DNA from: Allochromatium palmeri
Lineage (GTDB): Bacteria > Pseudomonadota > Gammaproteobacteria > Chromatiales > Chromatiaceae
DNA: 33,824 nt
Assembly (NCBI RefSeq): GCF_009720725.1
Contig: NZ_WNKT01000045.1
Coordinates: 1-33,824, forward strand
Direction of reading: 5' to 3'
Shown here: positions 28,521-33,824 of the stretch, one piece after another
Position numbering within the stretch: the stretch's first letter is position 1
How the letters are laid out: each line of letters opens with the position of its first letter
Notes under the pieces: generated by a model
What the model saw: only the letters and a program-made list of their open reading frames with translations
Database searches by the model: none
Told to the model about the DNA's origin: nothing
Program-made: the position numbers and the translations under genes

Positions 28521-29000
28521 ATGCGATTCATCGGCTATCTCCTGCTGTTGCTGCTCATCGCCTATGGGCTATGGCCCTATTACAGCCTCTATCGGCTCGA
28601 CGGCGCCATCGTGCGACCGGATACGACCGAACTGGCCACACTGGTGGATCTTCCAGGCATTCGCGCCAATTACAAGCGTCGCATGGCCTCGGGTGTGAGT
28701 GGGATGCTGCTGGCCGAAGATCCGCAGAGCGTCAGCGGTTGGATTCGACAGAACATCGAGCGTCTGGGCGATTCGGCGCTGGAGCAGGCCATCACGCTCG
28801 ACTGGGTGCGCGAGACCGTGCGCGATAGCATCACTCAGGTCACGGGTCAGAGTCCGCCCTATCTGATCGGTGCGGTCGATTTCGCCTTCTTCGAATCCTA
28901 CGACCGGTTCCTGATCCGACTCGGACGGCTCGGCGAGAACGCGACCCATATCCGCTTATCGCGGATCGGCACTCAGTGGAAAATCACCGATATCATTTGA
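28521..29000 (+). CDS. DUF2939-type membrane-anchored protein
   Basis: The 159-residue product begins with a membrane anchor or signal (MRFIGYLLLLLLIAYGLWPY) followed by the DUF2939 pattern: YSLYRLDGAIVRPDTTELAT, LVDLPGIRANYKRRM, and the C-terminal FLIRLGR and IRLSRIGTQWKITDII. The last segment is the usual end of such proteins. The domain has no established function; it is likely envelope-located. AAGGAA lies 11 bases before the ATG. It is divergent from cca, with only about 48 bases between the starts, so the two promoters must overlap. Confidence 0.8.
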   Translation: MRFIGYLLLLLLIAYGLWPYYSLYRLDGAIVRPDTTELATLVDLPGIRANYKRRMASGVSGMLLAEDPQSVSGWIRQNIERLGDSALEQAITLDWVRETVRDSITQVTGQSPPYLIGAVDFAFFESYDRFLIRLGRLGENATHIRLSRIGTQWKITDII

Positions 29001-29011
29001 TGCGGCTCATG

Positions 29012-30391
29012 TCATCGCTTGGTGACCCAGTGATAATGCATCCACATGCGCAGATGCTTATAGGCACGCCCCAGCGTCAGCGCGGCGATCAGCATCAGCC
29101 GATGTAAGCGACTCAGATCGTGCCGCTGCCACAGGCCTGAGGTCCACTGGGTCTGCTTGATATAGAGAATGACCGCGCGTCGATCCTCGGGCGAGACGAT
29201 CCCACGAATCATCCGCCAGGGTGAAGGCACGACACGCTTGTCGACGAAGCCGCCAACACCGAAGACATCGTTGTGCTTGAGCGCGGCATAGGCTTCCGAG
29301 ATCTGACGCTCGGGGCGCTCGATCAGATCACTCCAGAGCTGGCAGGCCTGTTCACGCAGATCCTGACTGCGGATTGAGTGGGCCTCGACATGGGGCGCCC
29401 AGTGCCGACAGGCCAGGAGCACGCCATCCTGGAAATACCGCACCACCTCGGCCTGGATGGCGTTCTCGGTCGGTTCGATCAAACGCCGGGCGCGAGCCCC
29501 CTCTCCCTCCAGGTAATACCCCATGACACTGCCATGCGGCGAATTGCAGAGCATCTCCATCGGCGAGACGGCATCGAGCAGGTGACTGAAGAACAGGTTG
29601 AGGTTGGCATCCGGACCATAGGCACGCTTGACGCCATTGGGTGGCTGGAGATTGAGGAAGCGCTGTAGACCCAGGTAGTAGCCGAAGAAGCGCGTGTTCG
29701 GCAGCATCCAGGCGAGATTGTCCTGGATAGTACCGCGCCAGCCGATATCGACGAGGCCGAAGGGTCCGCGCCCATCGATCAGCCCCTGCTGCGCGAAATA
29801 GGTGAGCGCCGCACGCCGATCGGCCGCGATCTTGTCGGAGACGAGCCGCACGAACACCGGATCGGCAAAGAGCGCCTTGACGCGCGTGTCGAGCCAGGGG
29901 TGCACGATGGTTTCCGCCAGCCTGAGGCCGTGCCGGGCGCCGATCGGTTCCAGCGGTTCCGTCTCCAGCCCGAGCGAACGGGCAAGCGCGAACAGCGACT
30001 GGCTGTCGTAGAGACTCCAGAGCCGGCGCATCTCATCGAGGCTCACTGCGCGCAGTGAGGCCGAGAAGGTGGCCAACCGGCTCACTTCCAGCAGACGCCC
30101 ACGCGGCAGGCTGTGATTGCCCAAGCGCCCGTTCGGGACCACTGAGGCGAAGACGCGCTCGAAGAACTCGCCCTCGCGGGTGAAGAAATAGATCTGCTCG
30201 ACATCGTCGATGATCGACTGCTCGGCGATGAAGAGCGCCTGACCGACGAACAGCGGCGCGCTCTTGATGCCGAGCCGAAAGATCAGTCCCGGCTTGGTCC
30301 TGAGATCCTCCAGGATCGGCGTCGCGGCCGTCAGCGCCGAGCGCTCGATGTGGCGCTGGAGCGAAGAACGATCAGTGAATCTCGCGTTCAA
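29012..30391 (-). CDS. COG5610-like protein (HAD-superfamily-related, surface-polysaccharide type)
   Basis: The 459-residue product contains IYFFTREGEFFERVF, near residue 68, and GPFGLVDIGWRGTIQDNLAW, both typical of the C-terminal region of predicted HAD-superfamily hydrolases (COG5610) that occur in O-antigen and glycan gene clusters. The HAD nucleophile motif DxDGT itself is not visible, so this may be only the second domain. A function in polysaccharide modification is inference from family context; no glycosyltransferase genes adjoin it. The start is TTG at 30391, with AAGGG upstream inside the preceding miniprotein gene, four bases after its stop. It converges with the DUF2939 gene. Confidence 0.5.
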   Translation of the reverse strand: MNARFTDRSSLQRHIERSALTAATPILEDLRTKPGLIFRLGIKSAPLFVGQALFIAEQSIIDDVEQIYFFTREGEFFERVFASVVPNGRLGNHSLPRGRLLEVSRLATFSASLRAVSLDEMRRLWSLYDSQSLFALARSLGLETEPLEPIGARHGLRLAETIVHPWLDTRVKALFADPVFVRLVSDKIAADRRAALTYFAQQGLIDGRGPFGLVDIGWRGTIQDNLAWMLPNTRFFGYYLGLQRFLNLQPPNGVKRAYGPDANLNLFFSHLLDAVSPMEMLCNSPHGSVMGYYLEGEGARARRLIEPTENAIQAEVVRYFQDGVLLACRHWAPHVEAHSIRSQDLREQACQLWSDLIERPERQISEAYAALKHNDVFGVGGFVDKRVVPSPWRMIRGIVSPEDRRAVILYIKQTQWTSGLWQRHDLSRLHRLMLIAALTLGRAYKHLRMWMHYHWVTKR

Positions 30392-30395
30392 GTGC

Positions 30396-30470
30396 TCAGC
30401 CCTTTGGACACTTTTTGCAACGCTTGCCTTCGCGGTATTTTTTGCAGCACTTGTCGGACTTCTTGCTCAT
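30396..30470 (-). CDS. 24-residue Cys/Lys-rich miniprotein
   Basis: An ATG at 30470 opens MSKKSDKCCKKYREGKRCKK and ends CPKG, stop. It has four cysteines (CC at 8-9, CxxC at 18-21) and a lysine/arginine-rich chain, which looks metal-binding or nucleic-acid-binding. Similar tiny Cys/Lys-rich proteins are, to my recollection, scattered in gammaproteobacteria without a known function. It is too short for most gene callers. GAGG lies 12 bases before the ATG. It sits 38 bases after the ferritin gene and four bases before the TTG of the COG5610-like gene, all on the same strand. A link to iron storage is speculation from that position. Confidence 0.55.
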   Translation of the reverse strand: MSKKSDKCCKKYREGKRCKKCPKG

Positions 30471-30508
30471 TGACGCAGGCGCCTCGCTTCGCGGATCGCG
30501 TGTCGCGC

Positions 30509-31042
30509 TCAGGCGCCAGTGCTGGGCTGAGTCGCTGCTGCGGTCGCCATCTGCTTGGCGAGCGCGCCGAGTTCGTTGTCGATCATGAGCAGTGCCTGCC
30601 CCTGATCGCCGAACAGCCGCACCCGTCCGATGATGTCGCCGACGGTGGCCTCTTCCTCGATCTGCTCGGTGACGAACCATTGCAGAAAGATCTGGGTGGC
30701 GTGATCCTTCTCGGAGAGCGCGCCATCGAACAGATCATTGATCGCGGCTGTCACGCTACGCTCGTGCTCCAGGGTGCGCTCGAACATGGCCAGAATGCCA
30801 CGCTCGACGTTCGCCGGTGCCTCGATCGCATTCAGCTCGACCACCGCCCCCTGGTCGATCAGATAACGATACATCTTGAGTGCATGCGTCTGCTCCTCGC
30901 CGTGCTTGGCGAAGAACCAGGCGGCCAGACCCCGGAGATTCATGGCCTCGGCCTGGGCCGAGAGTCCGAGATAGAAATAGGCCGAATACAGCTCGCGGTT
31001 GATCTGGGCATTGAGGCGCTGGGCCATGGCTTGAGAGATCAT
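30509..31042 (-). CDS. ftnA: Bacterial non-haem ferritin
   Basis: The 177-residue product has the four-helix ferritin fold, with the ferroxidase ligands at the FtnA positions: E17 in NRELYSAYFY, E50 and H53 in HGEEQTHA, E94 in LEHERSV, and Q127 in QWFVTEQIEEE. It oxidises Fe(II) and stores iron as a 24-mer in the cytoplasm. The absence of a haem-binding methionine pattern distinguishes it from bacterioferritin. AGGAG lies about nine bases before the ATG at 31042. It probably heads a transcript that includes the Cys/Lys-rich miniprotein. Confidence 0.9.
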   Translation of the reverse strand: MISQAMAQRLNAQINRELYSAYFYLGLSAQAEAMNLRGLAAWFFAKHGEEQTHALKMYRYLIDQGAVVELNAIEAPANVERGILAMFERTLEHERSVTAAINDLFDGALSEKDHATQIFLQWFVTEQIEEEATVGDIIGRVRLFGDQGQALLMIDNELGALAKQMATAAATQPSTGA

Positions 31043-31388
31043 GCTGACTTGCTCCTGAGTTGAAAGCGCGACGGCGGCCGAAAGTGCGGACGCTGGAAGT
31101 CTGGATAAATCCTACTGTATCCATATGTGAACCGCTGCATCGTAATCCAGCCGGCGGGTCAAAACCGAGCGAAGCGGTACACTTTTTGCTTTGACCCTAT
31201 TCGATCCAGCCAGACCGAGTTTGCGACACACTACCAAAAAACACCCATCTCGACCTCCTGATGGCAAGGACTCGCGCGTTTGGCTGCCGCCACTATCGAG
31301 ACCTGTCGGATCGCGACTCCGGGCGAGTGCGTGAAACATGACATCCGGCCATCGGCGAGGTTCGATTCAATCCAAGGATTCAAACACC
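31043..31388. other. Divergent intergenic region between ftnA and modD
   Basis: This 346-base region lies between divergent genes and must contain both promoters. I see an inverted repeat at 31156-31197 (listed separately) but no clear Fur box, molybdate-responsive (ModE) palindrome, Moco riboswitch or strong sigma-70 pair. No coding frame is convincing. Confidence 0.5.
31156..31197. repeat. Inverted repeat in the ftnA-modD intergenic region
   Basis: GGGTCAAA (31156-31163) and TTTGACCC (31190-31197) are perfect inverted 8-base arms around a 26-base loop. It may be a dispersed palindrome or a regulatory site. Confidence 0.4.
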
Positions 31389-32243
31389 ATGTATTCGACA
31401 GCCTCTAGCGTACTCAGCGATCACGAACTCCAGGCACTGCTCGCCGAAGACGTCCCCTTCGGTGATCTCACCACCGAAGCGCTCGGCATCGCCGAGCGCG
31501 CGGGTCGTCTCCAGTTCGAGGCACGCGATCCCATGGTCGTCTGCGGGATCGAGGAGGCGGCGCGACTGTTGGCGCTCTGCGGTGCTCAAACCGAACTCCA
31601 GACGCGCTCGGGACGCGAGGCCGCGCCTGGAACCCCGCTGCTCATGGCGAATGGACCGGCCGGCGCGCTGCATCGCGCCTGGAAGAGCGCGCAGACGCTG
31701 GTGGAATGGTGCTCGGGGATGGCCAGCAGCGCCGCCGCGATCCAGACGGCCGCACGGCGCGGCCATCCCGACGCCATCGTCGCCGGGACGCGCAAGAACG
31801 TCCCCGGCACGCGCCGTCTGGCGGTCAAGGCCTTTCGCGCCGGTGGCGCCGTGATGCATCGTTGCGGACTCTCGGAGACGATCCTGATCTTTGCCGAGCA
31901 CCGTCAATTCCTGGGCCATGCCTCGCCGGCGGTCGCTATTGCCAATCTGCGCCGACAGGCGCCCGAGAAACGGGTGGTGGTCGAGGTTCATACGCTCGAC
32001 GAAGCACTCGACTGGGCTGAGGCCGGCGCCGATGTGCTGCAACTGGAGAAGTTCACGCCCGAAGAGGTCGCCGAGGTCGTCGCGGCACTCAGCGCGCGCG
32101 GTTCGGCGGCATTGGTCGGTGCGGCCGGCGGTATCAACGCACGCAATGCCGAGGACTATGCGCGCGCCGGCGCCTGCCTGCTGGTCACCAGCGCGCCGCA
32201 TCAGGCACCTCCCCGTGACGTGCAGGTCCGCTTCACAGCCTGA
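31389..32243 (+). CDS. modD: ModD, NadC-like phosphoribosyltransferase-family protein
   Basis: The 284-residue product has the quinolinate phosphoribosyltransferase fold: LLAEDVPFGDLTTEALGI at the N-terminus, HRAWKSAQTLVEWCSGMA, VAGTRKNVPGTRRLAVKA, GAVMHRCGLSETILIFAEH and VEVHTLDEAL. The VPFGDLTT and TRKNVPGTR patterns favour ModD over the true NadC, which usually has TRKT(L/T)PG. ModD is found in molybdate transport operons, where its role is unresolved. Here it is alone, without modABC. AAGGA lies about 12 bases before the ATG at 31389. It converges with apbC, with a hairpin between. Confidence 0.85.
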   Translation: MYSTASSVLSDHELQALLAEDVPFGDLTTEALGIAERAGRLQFEARDPMVVCGIEEAARLLALCGAQTELQTRSGREAAPGTPLLMANGPAGALHRAWKSAQTLVEWCSGMASSAAAIQTAARRGHPDAIVAGTRKNVPGTRRLAVKAFRAGGAVMHRCGLSETILIFAEHRQFLGHASPAVAIANLRRQAPEKRVVVEVHTLDEALDWAEAGADVLQLEKFTPEEVAEVVAALSARGSAALVGAAGGINARNAEDYARAGACLLVTSAPHQAPPRDVQVRFTA

Positions 32244-32252
32244 GTCCTGAGT

Positions 32253-32287
32253 CCCTCTCCCGCCGGGAGAGGGGTTGGGGTGAGGGG
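32253..32287. repeat. Dispersed palindrome / bidirectional hairpin between modD and apbC
   Basis: CCCTCTCCC and GGGAGAGGG pair perfectly around GCC (32253-32273), followed by GTTGGGGTGAGGGG. This composite is a widespread intergenic repeat in gammaproteobacterial genomes. Here it separates two convergent genes and could serve as their shared terminator, though no T-tract is present. Confidence 0.65.
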
Positions 32288-32289
32288 CT

Positions 32290-33381
32290 TCAGGTGTTCT
32301 GAATCACGATGCGCGGGAACTTGGAGGCATAGTCCTTGGCCTGGAGCGAGAGTTTGGCGGCGGTCTTGCGGGCGATCTCGCGATAGATCTCAGTGATGCG
32401 CGACTCGGGCTGGGCGGCGACCGTCGGCTTGCCGTTGTCGGTTTCCTCGCGGATCTGGATGTCGAGCGGCAGTGAGCCCAGCAGATCGATCCCGTACTGG
32501 TCGGACATGCTCTGACCGCCGCCCTGACCGAAGATGTGCTCCTCGTGCCCGCACTTGGAGCAGATGTGGATGCTCATGTTCTCGACGATGCCGAGCACCG
32601 GCACCTCGACCTTCTGGAACATCTTCAGACCCTTGCGCGCATCCAGCAGCGCGATGTCCTGCGGTGTGGTAACGATGATCGCCCCCGAGACCGGCACCTT
32701 CTGCGCCAGGGTGAGCTGGGTGTCGCCCGTGCCCGGCGGCAGGTCGATGACCAGATAATCGAGATCCGACCAGTTGGTGTCGTTGAGCAGTTGCTCCAGC
32801 GCCTGGGTGACCATGGGGCCGCGCCAGATCATCGGGGTTTCGTCTTCGATCAGGAAACCGATCGACATGGTCTGGATGTCATAGCTGACCATGGGTTCGA
32901 GCGTGCGCCCGTCTTTGGAATCGGGCTGACCGCTGAGGCCGAGCATGCGCGGCTGCGAGGGGCCATAGATGTCGGCGTCGAGCAGTCCGACCTTGGCCCC
33001 TTCAGCGGCCAGCGCCAGGGCCAGGTTGACGGCGGTGGTCGACTTGCCAACGCCGCCCTTGCCCGAGGCCACGGCGATGATGTTCTTGACGTTGTCGATG
33101 GGCTTGAGGGACTTCTGGACCGAGTGGGCCTTGACCTCCCAGCTCACCTCGACCGCGACCGAACCGACGCCCGCGACCTTGGCGATCCGCTCCTGGAGCG
33201 CCTCGGCAATGATCGACTGGATACCCTTGGCTGGAAACCCGAGCACGACCTTGACCTTGACCTGGTCGCCCTCGATCGCGATGTCCTGGATGGCATGAGC
33301 GGCGACCAGATCGCGCCCGAGATGCGGCTCCTTATAGTCTTTGATAGCGGATTCGATGGCGTCTTTCGTCGGTTGGGACAT
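32290..33381 (-). CDS. apbC: Iron-sulfur carrier P-loop ATPase ApbC/Mrp
   Basis: The 363-residue product starts MSQPTKDAIESAIKDYKEPH, the MIP18/DUF59 domain (about residues 1-85). The Mrp/NBP35 ATPase follows, with Walker A VASGKGGVGKSTTAVN, LLDADIYGPSQPRMLG, Walker B YLVIDLPPGTGD, and the paired cysteines in HICSKCGHEEHIFG that bridge the cluster between two subunits. It inserts or transfers Fe-S clusters to apoproteins in the cytoplasm. GGAG lies a few bases before the ATG at 33381. The upstream region to 33778 carries a palindrome, a terminator and a truncated frame, but no divergent metG, the neighbour common elsewhere. Confidence 0.94.
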   Translation of the reverse strand: MSQPTKDAIESAIKDYKEPHLGRDLVAAHAIQDIAIEGDQVKVKVVLGFPAKGIQSIIAEALQERIAKVAGVGSVAVEVSWEVKAHSVQKSLKPIDNVKNIIAVASGKGGVGKSTTAVNLALALAAEGAKVGLLDADIYGPSQPRMLGLSGQPDSKDGRTLEPMVSYDIQTMSIGFLIEDETPMIWRGPMVTQALEQLLNDTNWSDLDYLVIDLPPGTGDTQLTLAQKVPVSGAIIVTTPQDIALLDARKGLKMFQKVEVPVLGIVENMSIHICSKCGHEEHIFGQGGGQSMSDQYGIDLLGSLPLDIQIREETDNGKPTVAAQPESRITEIYREIARKTAAKLSLQAKDYASKFPRIVIQNT

Positions 33382-33409
33382 GAGGTACTCCATAAATTGA
33401 GGATAAACA

Positions 33410-33429
33410 CGCCTGGCCGCGGCCGGGCG
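33410..33429. other. 20-base near-perfect palindrome in the apbC upstream region
   Basis: CGCCTGGCCG and CGGCCGGGCG are inverted copies apart from one T/C difference, which would still be a G-U pair in RNA. It lies about 30 bases upstream of the apbC start codon, so it could be an operator or a leader hairpin. Confidence 0.35.
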
Positions 33430-33523
33430 TCGGCGATCGCGGGAGATTCGACCGTGGAGCGCATGGCGTTTGATGCCTCGGTCTTTCGCCGAGGGTTTGG
33501 GCGGCCAGGAGATCAAAGAGCAA

Positions 33524-33563
33524 AATTAAAGGGCGCCTATTGTGCGTCGGACGCCCTTTAATT
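33524..33563. terminator. Bidirectional Rho-independent-type terminator
   Basis: Perfect 12-base arms AATTAAAGGGCG and CGCCCTTTAATT flank a 16-base loop. The GC-rich inner stem is flanked by A-rich and T-rich tracts on both sides, the shape of a terminator working in both directions. It lies between the truncated frame and apbC. Confidence 0.6.
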
Positions 33564-33660
33564 GGCATTGGGAATTACCAATTCAAGTCCGTGGGACGTG
33601 GCCGAACCGCCTTGCCGCCGAGGGCGTCACCGACAGGCACGGAACATCCGGACGCCTGAT

Positions 33661-33711
33661 TCAGTCCTCGATGAAGACCTTGTCGTAGATCTCAGGTAAC
33701 TTCTCAATAAG
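33661..33711 (-). pseudogene. Possible C-terminal stub of an unrecognised gene
   Basis: A minus-strand frame reads LIEKLPEIYDKVFIED and then stop; it opens directly after an in-frame stop at 33712-33714. The composition (acidic, KxPEIYDK) looks like real protein coding, and a terminator follows 100 bases downstream. It may be the end of a gene cut by the neighbouring IS66-like element. It is short, so chance is possible, and I do not recognise the family. Confidence 0.25.
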
Positions 33712-33778
33712 TCATGGCAGCCTTGGCTGAAGATATCCGTTAAAGTACCTCATCGTTTCCCGCGACTCGTCCAGCCGT

Positions 33779-33824
33779 CATGCCCAGCCCGATTGAACTC
33801 CCTGACATCCCCGACGCGGAACGC
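33779..33824 (+). mobile_element. IS66-family transposase, first codons (runs off window)
   Basis: The ATG at 33779 gives MPSPIELPDIPDAER at the window edge. The LPDIPDAER pattern is the typical opening of the IS66/ISBst12-type transposases that carry a single large transposase gene. Only 15 codons are visible, so the family call is tentative and the state of the element is unknown. Confidence 0.5.

Larger units (their letters stand above)
33382..33778. other. Intergenic region between apbC and the IS66-like gene
   Basis: This 397-base stretch contains a near-perfect palindrome, a bidirectional terminator-like repeat and the possible C-terminal stub of a truncated gene, each listed separately. 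I could not define an IS left-end inverted repeat because the right end of the element is outside the window. Confidence 0.45.

Noticed and set aside
31389-32243. Reading this gene as NadC (NAD biosynthesis).
   Set aside because: TRKNVPGTR and VPFGDLTT fit ModD better, and no nadA or nadB is adjacent.

Overview
The window is dense, GC-rich gammaproteobacterial chromosome. Gene orders such as carA-carB-greA and aspS-nudB, a FabA-type dehydratase, a bacterial FtnA and many short intergenic palindromes fit a Chromatiaceae-like (purple sulfur bacterium) genome. No photosynthesis or sulfur-oxidation gene lies in the window, so that placement is inference from protein style and gene order. Most of the window is housekeeping: aspS, nudB, greA, carAB, tRNA-Arg(CCG), proS, fabA, holC, parC, cca, ftnA, modD and apbC.

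Layout. Positions 1-256 hold the start of an Old Yellow Enzyme family gene with an internal deletion and frame change. Positions 397-5758 (minus strand) carry aspS, nudB, an ABC exporter and a pRiA4b ORF-3-like gene. Positions 5906-9191 are an accessory block between aspS and the fmdB-type zinc-ribbon gene: a DUF72 gene and, on the opposite strand, an ABC-type ATPase plus a DUF4435/TOPRIM-like protein. That pair has the architecture of the PARIS anti-phage system (AriA+AriB). A short remnant that looks like the C-terminus of an FtsK/SpoIIIE-type translocase ends in a stop codon overlapping the ATPase start codon. Positions 9889-13794 hold a four-gene plus-strand run: SDR oxidoreductase, a ParA-like protein that has lost both P-loop lysines and gained a C-terminal membrane helix, a secreted proline-rich SPOR protein, and a MinD-family ATPase with a MinD-like C-terminal membrane-targeting helix. 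Positions 13823-18917 hold carA-carB-greA, with a clear sigma-70 type promoter and a hairpin in front of greA. tRNA-Arg with its own promoter follows, then a PilZ protein, proS, fabA, holC, an HD-GYP response regulator, parC, cca, a DUF2939 protein, a COG5610-like protein, a 24-residue Cys/Lys-rich miniprotein, ferritin, modD and apbC. The window ends in the first codons of a probable IS66-family transposase.

The two parts most worth following are the PARIS-like pair (a probable two-gene abortive-infection module set among conserved genes) and the ParA-like/SPOR/MinD cluster, whose combination of domains suggests an envelope- or septum-associated positioning module that I cannot match to a described system. 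All calls come from reading the sequence; no database search was run.
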